In this document: piece by piece, positions 26,601 to 36,281 of the stretch
Numbering within the stretch: the stretch's first letter is position 1
How the letters are laid out: the number at the start of each line of letters is the position of its first letter
NCBI GenBank assembly: GCA_964630925.1
Contig: CAZVZK010000068.1
Location: forward strand, 1 to 54,181
Length of the DNA stretch: 54,181 bases
Reading direction: 5' to 3'
Source: RGDT01 sp964630925
GTDB taxonomy: Bacteria > Planctomycetota > Planctomycetia > Gemmatales > Gemmataceae
The notes under the pieces: model-generated
Databases searched by the model: none
The model's input: the letters and a program-made list of their open reading frames with translations, nothing else
What the model was told of the DNA's origin: nothing
Position numbers and translations under genes: made by a program

Positions 26601-27601
26601 GCGTGGCCCTCGCCTGGAAGCCGGCCACCGACGACCGGGGCGTGGCCGGATACCGCATCCATCGAGGGATGGCCGACAAGTTCGCCCTGGACGAGAAGAC
26701 GCTGCTGGCGAAGCTCCCGGCGGAGTCGCTGGCGTTCTCGGATGACACGCCGCCGTTCAAGCAGGCGGCGTGGTACGCGGTGCGGGCCATCGACGTGGTG
26801 GGCCGCGAAGGCGAGGCACGCTACCTGCGGGTGGACGTGCCCGGCCACCAGCCGCCGGCGAACACCCTGAAGGTCCAGGCGGTGCCCGGCTCCAAGTCGG
26901 TGCTGGTGAAGTGGTCGGGCGAGTTGGAGCCGAACGTTGCCGCCCTGGAGATCCACCGGGGCGAGGGCAAGGACGGACCCATGAAGAAGATCGGCGAGGC
27001 CGGCCTGAAGGCGGCCCAGTTCCTGGACAAGGAAGCGGTGTTCGGCACGGCCTACCGCTACGCCGTCCGCCCGCGCAGCTCGGCGGGGCTGGTGGGCGAG
27101 GCCGGGGCCGTCGCCACCGGGTCGCCGCTGCGTTACCTGAAGCGGATCAACTGCGGCGGACCGGAGATCGCCGCCGAGGACGGCGTGCCGTGGGAGGCCG
27201 ACGCCGGGGACGGGCACGCGGCGCTCAAGTACAGCGGCAGCAATCCGTGGACCATGGGGGCCGAGGCGAAGACCGACATCTACAAGTCGGAGCGGTGGGG
27301 GCGGAGGGGGGTGGGCTACTCCTTCAAGGTCGATCCGGGGCGGTACGAGGTGGTACTACACTTCGCCGAGACGAACGCGGGCTACGCGGGCAAGGGCAAG
27401 CGCCTGTTCGACATCCTGATCAACGACAAGACGCTTGCCGAGAAGGTGGACGTGTTCACCGAGGCGGGCGGCGCGTCCAGGCCCTGGCTGTTCCGCCGGA
27501 CGGTGGAGGTGGAGGGCCGCGAACTGGAGGTCAAGATGCTGGCCAATCCGACCAGCGCGTCGATCAAGGGCATCGAGATCCGCGGCCTGCCGCCCAAGTG
27601 A
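23666..27601 (+). CDS. large secreted glycoside-hydrolase-like protein with discoidin-like, FN3 and malectin domains
   Basis: 1311-residue exported protein. Signal peptide ~1-27. Residues ~60-290: a discoidin-like binding region (ITTAPDMPGRDPLVWAIQGS ... LGQLELFG). Residues ~300-590: a (beta/alpha)8 barrel resembling GH42-type enzymes, with VAGLYLMDEPGTERFEEL (a DEP glutamate is the candidate acid/base) and YGARGIIHFTY. Residues ~600-860: a beta-rich segment with a GH2-like ligand-binding part (IRAWLNGKLVHSGNV, WNTVLLKAAHG). Residues ~960-1155: two FN3-like domains. Residues ~1158-1311: a malectin domain (LKRINCGGP ... VVLHFAETNAGYAGKGKRLF). It likely binds and cleaves a complex glycan. The start is the ATG at 23666, after GAGGAAGGA. 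Confidence 0.8.
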   Translation: MSQSRFLAATFFFLVGWFASSGVAHASIPLGTGNGSLLGGDLTDPEDAVKEKEGVNYGQDKPEADLMPLGGNWLRMKCAPASPPGTAPHQRHPYQSWQGAPACAIFLNNPEKRKWYVGFRDGGKGGPTKDAPYYCAVEFKDAFVLTHFTITTAPDMPGRDPLVWAIQGSNTGREDDWADIYRCDAKGRDGSPFREKPRSETTLLTAFTSADMAKVVTPADLKKLQARIKGKEIGKADFALPKKAYPWFRVAIYSCFNPNGNDIADVRFPPGFALGQLELFGVKGVREKPVKPKARPFDPPFILAAWSGPAATAARYKEYAECGFNLVLGTDLKRPAGDAELAKAAGLKAIVADRRLFAFKPGHPEFEKNVQAVAARYKDDPAVAGLYLMDEPGTERFEELKQFNDQIEKIAPRLVPFVNLMPTYSPPQALGTGSYEDYVRRYIRAVNPPFVCWSHFPLLDNGTARPDYFENLEIVSRICHERNLPFVPVVCSVPHGMHRAPDEADLRWQAYTSLAYGARGIIHFTYTTPANDGWEYHDAILDAKGERTVKYAYARRLNRKLAALGPLLAKLEGVRVAHADPVPRGGAGFDRNFPVASARGGTMLVGWLQDAEGKDYLFVVNRHFAPSRPWISGWKASGPYQADGKTAGQLLDLPFALESGKDAAWKAVAAPGDAASKGMIDLAALAGEKRDSVVYLQARVKSALKQEALLSLGSSGGIRAWLNGKLVHSGNVPRPHAPDQDRVKVSLVEGWNTVLLKAAHGAGASRVSARFIKPPAFPKPKNKPEKLSPVEGLEHEEEKPEDSGTREFTLVLQGKASHVAEISQETGEPAQASFDLEKRTLTVKLLAGEGKLFKLSEKGITFSPPAEIHGGKELRFSNIAFVPEKPGARAAGKLYWRRKGETKFAGLPLEPAARERFKVTLPAAVTKGLFEYYIEMQEEGQKPVREPAQGEKAPLLATPDLTPPTAVPELATTTARSYRVALAWKPATDDRGVAGYRIHRGMADKFALDEKTLLAKLPAESLAFSDDTPPFKQAAWYAVRAIDVVGREGEARYLRVDVPGHQPPANTLKVQAVPGSKSVLVKWSGELEPNVAALEIHRGEGKDGPMKKIGEAGLKAAQFLDKEAVFGTAYRYAVRPRSSAGLVGEAGAVATGSPLRYLKRINCGGPEIAAEDGVPWEADAGDGHAALKYSGSNPWTMGAEAKTDIYKSERWGRRGVGYSFKVDPGRYEVVLHFAETNAGYAGKGKRLFDILINDKTLAEKVDVFTEAGGASRPWLFRRTVEVEGRELEVKMLANPTSASIKGIEIRGLPPK

Positions 27602-27825
27602 ATTCAAGGGTCAAGGCCATCGAGACGGGCCACCTGCTGCACCCGAAGGCGATGGAATTGCAGGCGAACTGGCTATGCCAGAAGGAACGCAACCTGAAGG
27701 AGGCCGATCCCGCCGGAGGAGAAGGCGCTCCTGGCCCGCGCCACCTCCAACCCGGGCTACCACTGCTTCGGCGAGGGCGGTTCTTCATCCTGCTGGGAAA
27801 GAGCCTCGGCCTGCTCAAGGGATGA
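27602..27825 (+). pseudogene. frameshifted SASA esterase C-terminal remnant
   Basis: Directly after the preceding stop codon the + strand encodes, in two alternating frames, the tail of a SASA esterase: AIETGHLLHPKAMELQANW and NLKEAD in frame 1, EKALLARATSNPGYHCFGEG in a second frame, and RFFILLGKSLGLLKG, ending at TGA 27823-27825, back in frame 1. Removing one C near 27708 and adding one base near 27779 would restore a continuous reading frame. The parts align in order with the C-terminus of the family (SNxGYHYxG ... LGKAxA). No catalytic serine region precedes it. It could be a decayed gene or contain assembly errors. Confidence 0.5.
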
Positions 27826-27860
27826 CTCGCCTTCAGGACACCCGTACCGAGGACCGACCC

Positions 27861-29570
<1,710 letters not shown>

Positions 29571-29609
29571 CCAGGGCGAGACTCGCCTCGCGGCTGAGCG
29601 CCGTCGCTC

Positions 29610-29628
29610 GGTTCGGCGTCGCCGAACC
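29610..29628. other. 8-bp hairpin after the arylsulfatase gene
   Basis: GGTTCGGC (29610-29617) and GCCGAACC (29621-29628) are perfect complements around a 3-nt loop, 39 nt past the arylsulfatase stop codon. No T tract follows, so it is at best a weak terminator or an RNA end-stabiliser. Confidence 0.35.
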
Positions 29629-29746
29629 CTGATGCCGCCTCTACTCTACACCCGAGAACCCGAGGAGCCGGCTGCCCCGACGATGTCGCCGTTCACGCGG
29701 CGACCGACGCGCACCCTACCCCACTCGACAAAGGACGAACCCGACG

Positions 29747-30952
29747 ATGCTTGAACTCGTTACCCTGTGCCTCCTGGGCGCAGGCGAGTGGCCGCAGTTC
29801 CGCGGCCCGAACTCGGATGGGCACGCCGCCAAAGCCGAGTCGCCCCTGGAATGGTCCGACACGAAGAACGTCGCGTGGAAAGTAGCCGTCCCCGGCCTGG
29901 GCTGGTCTTCTCCGGCGATCGCGGACGGCAAGGTCTTCTTGACGACCGCGGTTCCGGAGGGCAAAGGGTTGTCGTTGCGGGCGAGGGCCTTGGATGCCAG
30001 CACCGGCAAGGTCGTCTGGGACCGCGAAGTGCGGGCGGTCGAGACAATGCCCAGGATCCACGCGAAGAACAGCCACGCCAGCCCGACGCCCCTCGTCCGC
30101 GACGGGTCGGTGTTCGTGCACTTCGGGGCGCTGGGCATGGCGCGCCTCGCCGCTGCCGACGGGGCTGTGCAGTGGAAGTGCGACGAGCTGGATTACCCTC
30201 CCATGCACGGCAGCGGCGGCTCGCCGGTCCTGCACGACGGCAAGCTGGTCGTCGTGTGCGACGGCAGCAAGGCCCCGTTCGTCGCCGCCGTCGATGCCAA
30301 GACCGGCAAGGTGGCCTGGAAGACCCCGCGCTCGGTGAAGGCCCGCATCAACCACTCGTTCGTCACCCCGACCGTAGCGATGGTGGACGGCAAGGCCCAG
30401 GTGATGGCACCCGGCCCCGACCATTTCGCGGCCTACGACCTGGCGAGCGGCAAGGAACTGTGGCGGGTGCTTGCTCCGGGCTGGTCCGTCGTGCCCCAGC
30501 CCGCGATCGGGCACGGCCTGGTCATCTACAACCGCGACTACGACAACCCCGAGCTGGTGGCGGTGAGGCTCGGCGGCAAGGGGGACGTGACCGGCTCTCA
30601 TGTCGTCTGGCGGCTCAAGCGAGGAGCTCCGAGCACCCCGTCCCCGTTGCTGGCGGGCGACGAGTTGTACTTCGTTTCCGATAACGGCATCGCGTCCTGC
30701 GTGAACGCCAGGACCGGTGAAAGCCACTGGACGGCGCGGCTTGCCGGGAACTACTCGGCGTCGCCGATCTTCGCGAACGGTCGCCTCCTGTTCCTGAACG
30801 AGACCGGCCAGGCGACCTGGGTGAAGACCGGGAAGAAATTCGAACCACTCGGGAAACCCTCAGTCCCCGGCCGCACGCTCGCCACGCCCGCCTTCGTGGA
30901 CGGGGCGATGTACCTGCGGACCGACAAGCATCTCTACAAGATCGCGAAGTGA
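29747..30952 (+). CDS. PQQ-binding-like beta-propeller protein
   Basis: 401-residue beta-propeller with a very short hydrophobic leader (MLELVTLCLLGAGEW). It opens with WPQFRGPNSDGH, the usual start of planctomycete PQQ-binding-like proteins, and carries repeated blades such as LDASTGKVVWDREV, VDAKTGKVAWKTPR and YDLASGKELWRVLA, each ending in the quinoprotein-type W docking motif. It may bind PQQ or act only as an interaction platform; the calcium and PQQ ligands cannot be verified by eye. It precedes the DUF1592-type cytochrome gene by 111 bp, so electrons could pass between them. The start is the ATG at 29747. Confidence 0.85.
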   Translation: MLELVTLCLLGAGEWPQFRGPNSDGHAAKAESPLEWSDTKNVAWKVAVPGLGWSSPAIADGKVFLTTAVPEGKGLSLRARALDASTGKVVWDREVRAVETMPRIHAKNSHASPTPLVRDGSVFVHFGALGMARLAAADGAVQWKCDELDYPPMHGSGGSPVLHDGKLVVVCDGSKAPFVAAVDAKTGKVAWKTPRSVKARINHSFVTPTVAMVDGKAQVMAPGPDHFAAYDLASGKELWRVLAPGWSVVPQPAIGHGLVIYNRDYDNPELVAVRLGGKGDVTGSHVVWRLKRGAPSTPSPLLAGDELYFVSDNGIASCVNARTGESHWTARLAGNYSASPIFANGRLLFLNETGQATWVKTGKKFEPLGKPSVPGRTLATPAFVDGAMYLRTDKHLYKIAK

Positions 30953-31063
30953 CAGGAGTTGCTCTCCTTCAAGCAGGATGCGGGCATTCAGCCCTATCGT
31001 GGACCCCGAAAGAGGTCGGCCGCGAACCGAGGTCGTCAGGAACGGTCAGGATCGAGAACACGC

Positions 31064-33253
31064 ATGAGTCGATTTTCCCCCTCGCTGCGACTTCGCTCCT
31101 CGCTGTCGGGCCGCGCGGTGATCCTGTGCCTGGCGCTGCTCGCCCCTTTGCATGCGGCAGCCCCGCCGGTCACGGCCCGGCAGTGCTTCAATTCCACCGT
31201 CGCCCCATTCCTCGAGGCGCACTGTATCAGCTGCCACGGCTCCCTCAAGGCCAAGGGGAAGGTGACGCTGCACGGCATCAGCCCCGACCCCAAGGACGAG
31301 AAGTCCGTCGCCCTGTGGGAGCGCGTGCTGGAGCAGTTGGAGATCGAGGCGATGCCGCCACCCGAGCGGAAGCAGCCGGCCGCGGCCCGCCGCGAGCAGG
31401 TCATCGAGTGGATCAAGAGCAACCTTGCCGAGGCGGGCAAGGGCTTCCTGGTGAAGTCGAGGCTGCTCCTGCCTGAGTACGGCAACCGCGTCAGCCACGA
31501 GCTGCTGTTCGACGGCAGCGTCAAGGACCTGCCCGCGTCGCCCTCGCGCCTTTGGCGGATCAGCCCGTACATCCACAAGGGCAAGGGGTTCCACGCCGGG
31601 CCGGGGCCGGGCGGCGAGCCGCTCACCTTCTCCACCAGGACCGACGGCCTGCGCGACTACTCGTCCCAGGAGATCGTCGGCGAGTCCGCCTTCCTGGCCC
31701 TGATGATGGCGTTCGACGACCTCATCACGCGGCAGATGCACGACACGAAGAGCGGCCTGGGCCGGCCCAGCTTCAAGGCGGTCGCGGAGGCGAAGGGCGA
31801 GCCGACGCGGGCCGCGATGGAGAAGGTCATCCGCGAGGAGTACCTCCGCGCGATCGGGCATCCGCCCAGCGCTGACGACGTGGAGCGCTACCTCAATTTC
31901 ATGGCCGCCAGCATCAAGCGGGCCGGCAACGAGAGCGGCCTCAAGGTCGCGGTGATGGCCATCTACCTCTCCCCCCACGCCATCTACCGGATGGAGTTGG
32001 GGCTGGGCAAGAAGGACGAGCACGGCCGGCGCATGCTGTCGCCGCGCGAGACCGCCTTCGCCGTCTCCTACGCCCTGACCGACTCGCCGCCGGAGGCCGT
32101 GCCCGCCATCCGGGAGGCCCTGGAGAAGGGCCGGCTGTCCACCAGGGAGGAGGTCGAGAAGGTGGTGCGGCGGATCATCGCCGACGGCGCGCCGCCCACG
32201 CGGATGAACCTGCCCGGCCCGTTCGACCAGTTGCGGGCGCAGGGGAAGAAGGGCTACGCCTACCTCCCCCGCGTGCTGCGCTTCTTCGAAGAGTTCTTCG
32301 AGTACCCGCGCGCCGCCGGCGTGTTCAAGGACGGCAAGAACGGCACCTTCGGCCCGCGCGCGGTGCCCGGCGTCGCTCAGGGGCACATCGCCGCCATCGT
32401 CAACGAGGACCGCGAAGTCTTCAAGGAATTGCTCACCTCGTCGCGCTTCAACTTCAACCGCGACCACATCCTCGCCCGGCTCGAGGCCGACCACCAGGAG
32501 AGGATGAAAGCGCTGCCCGAGGCCCGCAAGGAGGCGGCCACGCAGCAGCACGAGAGGATGCGGAAGATGGCGGCCGGCTTGCCGCAGGAGACGTTCCGCG
32601 CGGGCGTCCTCATGGATCCGGCCTGGCTGATCGCCCACTCCAAATGCACGGAGAACGACCCCGTCCGCCGGGGCAAGTGGATCCGCGAGCGCCTCCTGGC
32701 CGGCAGCGTGCCCGAGCTGCCCATCGGCGTGGAGGCCAAGATCCCCGAGGACCACGACCGCACCCTGCGGCAGCGGTTCAGCGTCGTCGAGAAGCCGGAA
32801 TGCTGGCGCTGCCACAAGCGGATGAACCCGCTGGGCATGCCCTTCGAGAACTTCAACGACGTGGGCCGGATCAGGACGGGGATGTACCTCCACAAGAAGA
32901 AGAAGGAGTTCCTGGAGACGATCAGCGCCGATCAGGCCGCGAAGATGCTGAAGGAAGGCGCGATCGAATCCTTCCCCGTGGACGCGACGGGCGAGCTGAC
33001 GGGCACCGGCGACGAGTCGCTCGATGGCCCGGTCAAGGACGCCCGCGACCTGGTGTTCCGGCTGGCCAAGTCCACGCGCGTGCGCCAGTCGATCATCCGC
33101 CACGCTTTCCGCTACTGGATGGGCCGGAACGAGACGCTCGGCGACTCGCGCACGCTCATTGCCGCCGACCGGGCCTATACCAAGAGCGGCGGCAAGTTCA
33201 GCGAGGTCGTCGTCTCGCTGCTGACCTCCGATTCCTTCCTCTACCGCCGATGA
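31064..33253 (+). CDS. secreted c-type haem protein with DUF1588/DUF1585 domains (DUF1592 family)
   Basis: 729-residue exported protein. Signal peptide ~1-36. An N-terminal cytochrome c domain has CISCH at 54-58. The middle resembles DUF1595/DUF1592. DUF1588 contains CWRCH at 580-584 followed by KRMNPLGMPFENF, and DUF1585 ends with RQSIIRHAFRYWMGRNE and VSLLTSDSFLYRR. This domain order is a planctomycete hallmark and is nearly always paired with a DUF1552 protein, which follows here with stop/start overlap or 17 bp spacing. The role in electron transfer is inferred; the substrate is unknown. The start is the ATG at 31064; a longer frame from 30959 would precede the signal peptide. Confidence 0.88.
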   Translation: MSRFSPSLRLRSSLSGRAVILCLALLAPLHAAAPPVTARQCFNSTVAPFLEAHCISCHGSLKAKGKVTLHGISPDPKDEKSVALWERVLEQLEIEAMPPPERKQPAAARREQVIEWIKSNLAEAGKGFLVKSRLLLPEYGNRVSHELLFDGSVKDLPASPSRLWRISPYIHKGKGFHAGPGPGGEPLTFSTRTDGLRDYSSQEIVGESAFLALMMAFDDLITRQMHDTKSGLGRPSFKAVAEAKGEPTRAAMEKVIREEYLRAIGHPPSADDVERYLNFMAASIKRAGNESGLKVAVMAIYLSPHAIYRMELGLGKKDEHGRRMLSPRETAFAVSYALTDSPPEAVPAIREALEKGRLSTREEVEKVVRRIIADGAPPTRMNLPGPFDQLRAQGKKGYAYLPRVLRFFEEFFEYPRAAGVFKDGKNGTFGPRAVPGVAQGHIAAIVNEDREVFKELLTSSRFNFNRDHILARLEADHQERMKALPEARKEAATQQHERMRKMAAGLPQETFRAGVLMDPAWLIAHSKCTENDPVRRGKWIRERLLAGSVPELPIGVEAKIPEDHDRTLRQRFSVVEKPECWRCHKRMNPLGMPFENFNDVGRIRTGMYLHKKKKEFLETISADQAAKMLKEGAIESFPVDATGELTGTGDESLDGPVKDARDLVFRLAKSTRVRQSIIRHAFRYWMGRNETLGDSRTLIAADRAYTKSGGKFSEVVVSLLTSDSFLYRR

Positions 33254-33270
33254 GCAAAGGGGCCACGCCG

Positions 33271-34662
33271 ATGTCCACCCCACGCAGGGAATTCCTCAAG
33301 GGCCTCGGCCTCGGCGCGGGCGGTTTCCTGCTCTCGCCGCTGGTGCGGCGGATGGAGGCCCACGCCGCCGGGCGTGAGAAGGGCTTCCCCAGGCGCTTCG
33401 TCTTCGTCATCAAGTCGAGCGGGCTGACGCCGGAGGCGATCCGGCCAGCGGGCATCAAGCTCGGCGACAAGACGCGCCTTGTCGATGCCGCGCTCAAGGG
33501 CCAGAAGCTGCCGCTGACGCTCCAGTCCCTGGAGGCGTTCTCGGACCAGCTGATGATCCTGGAGGGGCTGTCGGGCTGCAACTTCCACGGCAACCATTCG
33601 TCGTACTACGGCGCGCTCAGCTGCCACCACTCCCCCGAGAAGCCCGTGGCGCCGACCCTCGACTGCCTGCTGGGGAAGCAGAACCCGGCCCCGTTCCGCA
33701 ACTACGGCTTCGCGCCGAACGGCCACAGCATCGGCAACACCGGCGGCCCGCAGGTGCAGGAGACGGCGGTGTTCCCCAGGATCTCCGCCTACGGGCAGAA
33801 CAACCCGATGCCCTACCAGGCCAGCGCCGAGAAGGCGTACCGGCAACTGTTCGGCAGCGCCTTCGACCTGAAGACGGGCGGCAAGAAGGAATTCGACATC
33901 CAGGCCAACCTGCTCGACTTCCTGGCCGAGGACACGAAGCGCCTCGCCCGGCACGTCGGCAGGGAGGAGCGCGAGAAGCTCGACCACTACCTGAGCGCCT
34001 TCGAGTCGGTCCGCGCCCGCAACGACGAGCTGGCCGGCATGCGGGAGCGGATCAGGAAGAACGCGCCGAAATTCACCAGCCAGTACGCATCCACGTCGTT
34101 CACCGACCGGGTGTCGGTCTTCTTCGACCTGGCGGCGGCGGCGCTGGTCACGGGGCTGACCAACGTCGTCTCCATCCGCGCCGACTGGCTGAGCGTCAAG
34201 TACGAGGCGTTCGGCTTCAAGACGACCAGCGTCCACGACATCGGCCACGGCAAGAAGACGGACAACGGCCTGGATTCCGCGAAGGCCCGCGACGTGATCC
34301 GCAAGTTCCAGATCGACCTCATCGCCAGGCTGGCGGGCAAGCTCAAGGAGGTACCCGAGGGCGGCGGCACGATGCTGGACAACACGATGATCCTCTACTT
34401 CAGCGACACCGGCGAGGCGCACCACTCGCAGCGGCGCGAGTGGCCGTTCGTGGTGGTCGGCGGCAAGGGCCACGGCCTGAAGACCGCAGGCCGCTACCTG
34501 CGCTACCCCGAGTACGGCTGCAAGGGGCACAAGACGATCGGGAACTGGTACAGCAGCATCCTGCGGGCGAACGGCTTCCCGCACCGGGACCACTTCGGGC
34601 AGGCCGACCCGAACCTGAAGGACCTGGACATCAAGGGGCCGCTGCCCGAACTGATGGGCTAG
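33271..34662 (+). CDS. DUF1552 protein with Tat-type leader
   Basis: 463-residue protein of the DUF1552 family, the usual partner of DUF1592-type cytochromes. The leader STPRREFLKGLGLGAGG is twin-arginine-like. Family blocks: RFVFVIKSSGLTPEAIRP, GLSGCNFHGNHSSYYGALSC, TLDCLLGKQ, VVSIRADWLSVKYEAFGF and MILYFSDTGEAHHS. I chose the ATG at 33271 because AAAGGGG lies 8-9 nt before it; an ATG at 33250 overlaps the upstream stop codon (ATGA) and is the alternative. Translational coupling to the cytochrome gene is likely. The biochemical function is unknown. Confidence 0.88.
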   Translation: MSTPRREFLKGLGLGAGGFLLSPLVRRMEAHAAGREKGFPRRFVFVIKSSGLTPEAIRPAGIKLGDKTRLVDAALKGQKLPLTLQSLEAFSDQLMILEGLSGCNFHGNHSSYYGALSCHHSPEKPVAPTLDCLLGKQNPAPFRNYGFAPNGHSIGNTGGPQVQETAVFPRISAYGQNNPMPYQASAEKAYRQLFGSAFDLKTGGKKEFDIQANLLDFLAEDTKRLARHVGREEREKLDHYLSAFESVRARNDELAGMRERIRKNAPKFTSQYASTSFTDRVSVFFDLAAAALVTGLTNVVSIRADWLSVKYEAFGFKTTSVHDIGHGKKTDNGLDSAKARDVIRKFQIDLIARLAGKLKEVPEGGGTMLDNTMILYFSDTGEAHHSQRREWPFVVVGGKGHGLKTAGRYLRYPEYGCKGHKTIGNWYSSILRANGFPHRDHFGQADPNLKDLDIKGPLPELMG

Positions 34663-34771
34663 CGCGGAAAAGCAGGGAAGTAGGCACGGCGGCAAGGATC
34701 GTGGCCTGTCATCGCAAGGGCGGGGCGAGGTCGCAGCCGCTCCGCCCCCGCGGCCTGTCTCCCGGCTGAAC

Positions 34772-36058
34772 TCACTTGATGTCCCGCTCGGCCTGGCGGA
34801 GCATGAACTCGTGATCGTCCGCGACGGCCGAGTAGTGGCGGTCGATCATCGCCGTGGACTGGTGGCCCGAGAGCTTGGCCACGACGTGCGAGTCCACGCC
34901 GGCGATGATCTTGCGGGTGATGAACGTCCTCCGGAACGCATAGTGGTTGAACCGCTTGGCGTGCTTCATCGCCTGGGACGCGATGAGCTTCTGGCGCGCC
35001 TCCTTGCGGACCTCCCACCGCTTCTTCTCGGTCACCTTGCCCTCCCTGCTCTTCCTCGTCATCGGGATGCCCTTCATCACCTCCGCGATCGACTCCTCCG
35101 ACGTGTCCAACTTGACCCCCAGCCGCTCCATCTCCCTCACGCCGAACGCGAGCTGCACGTCCTCGAAGCGGCACTTCACCGCCGCCCCCGTCCACCCGTT
35201 GCCCTTCGCGTTGCGGAACAGCGGGCCCTCCGGCCGCTCCTTGCACAGCCGCTCCATGATCGCCCAGGAGCGGGCGGTGGGGAAGTAGATCGTCCGGGCG
35301 TGCGTGCGGCCCTTGGCCTCGTCGGCCGGGATCACGGCCCTCTTCTTGGCCTGCTCGACGTGCCGGCGCTCCAGCCCCTTGACCTCGAACGGCCTCGCCC
35401 CGCAGTCGTAGGACACCGTCAGAAGGTCGGCGAAGGGGTCGCCGTCGAGCATCTCCAGCAGCTGGGCGAACTCGTGGGCGGTGATGACGTCCTTGCGCCG
35501 CCTCGCCTCGGGCTTCTTCATGCCCTTGACAGGGTTCCTCGGGAGGCCGAGGTTGGCGACGCCGTGGTTCATCGCGGCCTGGACGGCGGTGATGGCGTTC
35601 TTCCGCGTCGTCGGCCCCCAGGTCTTCTTGCCGTCCAGCCAGGCCGTGACGTGGCCGGGGGTGAGCTCGGCCACGGGCAGCAGCCCCAGCGGCCCGCCCC
35701 CGTGCTCGGCGTTGACGAAGCCCTGCAGGAGCTCCCTGTATCGCCTCGCGGTGAGCGGCTCGCGGTTGTCGCGGCACCAGTCGGTGAAGTGCTTCACGAC
35801 GCCCACGACGAGCGACCGGTCGTCCTGGGGCCTCTGCTTCACTGGTGGGGCCGGCGTGGGATCTTCCGGCGGGGCGGACATGAGCTTGTGGAAGGCCTCG
35901 CGGATCGACGCCGGGGCGTTCCAGCGGGCGGGCGTGCCGCTCTTCTGGGGCCTCCTGGCGCCCTCGGGGTGCCTGCCGAGGACGTGGTGCTGTCCGCGGA
36001 GGGTGACGCACCACTCGTCGCGCTCCGCCCGGTACCAGGGGTGGGGGGTTCGGGCCAT
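34772..36058 (-). CDS. tyrosine recombinase / integrase
   Basis: 428-residue integrase. An N-terminal SAM-like core-binding domain (~80-165) is followed by the catalytic domain. Catalytic residues visible: Arg222 in CGARPFEVKGL, Arg376 in YAFRRTFITR (a Tyr stands where His is usual in HxxR), His399 in LSGHQSTAMI, and the nucleophile Tyr409 in DRHYSAV. It should recombine DNA at an attachment site using a circular element as partner. The gene reads leftward and begins 93 bp from the tRNA-Phe half at 36151, the typical position of an int gene beside its att site. The start is the ATG at 36058; the longer frame to 36217 merely translates the tRNA fragment. No excisionase or other mobility gene is recognisable nearby. 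Confidence 0.9.
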   Translation of the reverse strand: MARTPHPWYRAERDEWCVTLRGQHHVLGRHPEGARRPQKSGTPARWNAPASIREAFHKLMSAPPEDPTPAPPVKQRPQDDRSLVVGVVKHFTDWCRDNREPLTARRYRELLQGFVNAEHGGGPLGLLPVAELTPGHVTAWLDGKKTWGPTTRKNAITAVQAAMNHGVANLGLPRNPVKGMKKPEARRRKDVITAHEFAQLLEMLDGDPFADLLTVSYDCGARPFEVKGLERRHVEQAKKRAVIPADEAKGRTHARTIYFPTARSWAIMERLCKERPEGPLFRNAKGNGWTGAAVKCRFEDVQLAFGVREMERLGVKLDTSEESIAEVMKGIPMTRKSREGKVTEKKRWEVRKEARQKLIASQAMKHAKRFNHYAFRRTFITRKIIAGVDSHVVAKLSGHQSTAMIDRHYSAVADDHEFMLRQAERDIK

Positions 36059-36150
36059 GGTCCATCCGCCTTTCCGATTCTCTGCCGGGATTCTCTGCCA
36101 TTGTACGCAGCCACTGCTGATTCCAGCGGATAATGGCCAGACTTCTCCGG

Positions 36151-36193
36151 ACTGAAAATCCTTAGGTCGCCGGTTCGATCCCGGCTCTGTCCA
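36151..36193 (+). other. attachment-site junction: 3' half of tRNA-Phe(GAA)
   Basis: The sequence folds as the 3' part of a tRNA: anticodon loop CTGAAAA (36152-36158, anticodon GAA), 3' strand of the anticodon stem TCCTT, variable loop AGGTC, T stem GCCGG / CCGGC around TTCGATC (36169-36185), acceptor strand TCTGTCC and discriminator A at 36193. The matching 5' half (acceptor GGACAGA, D arm, and a stem ending AAGGA) is missing: upstream sequence reads CCGGA, which pairs only partly. This is the form left at the distal end of an element that integrated into a tRNA-Phe gene. The next base after the tRNA is not part of an encoded CCA. Confidence 0.75.
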
Positions 36194-36199
36194 CTCAAG

Positions 36200-36234
36200 A
36201 AAGCCCTGGGGCCACAAGCCTTCAGGGCTTTTCC
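36200..36234 (+). terminator. intrinsic terminator after the tRNA fragment
   Basis: AAGCCCTG at 36201-36208 pairs with CAGGGCTT at 36223-36230, followed by TTTTCCC. It lies 7 nt past the tRNA 3' end. It is probably the original terminator of the tRNA-Phe gene, left on the chromosomal side of the junction. Confidence 0.7.
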
Positions 36235-36281
36235 CTTGCGCCGTGGCCAGGACACCGGTTCACCCGACGACAACGCCGCCC

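Noticed and set aside
36059..36217. N-terminal extension of the integrase frame beyond 36058
   Set aside because: It translates the tRNA-Phe fragment and adjacent DNA on the opposite strand; the ATG at 36058 gives a normal integrase length.
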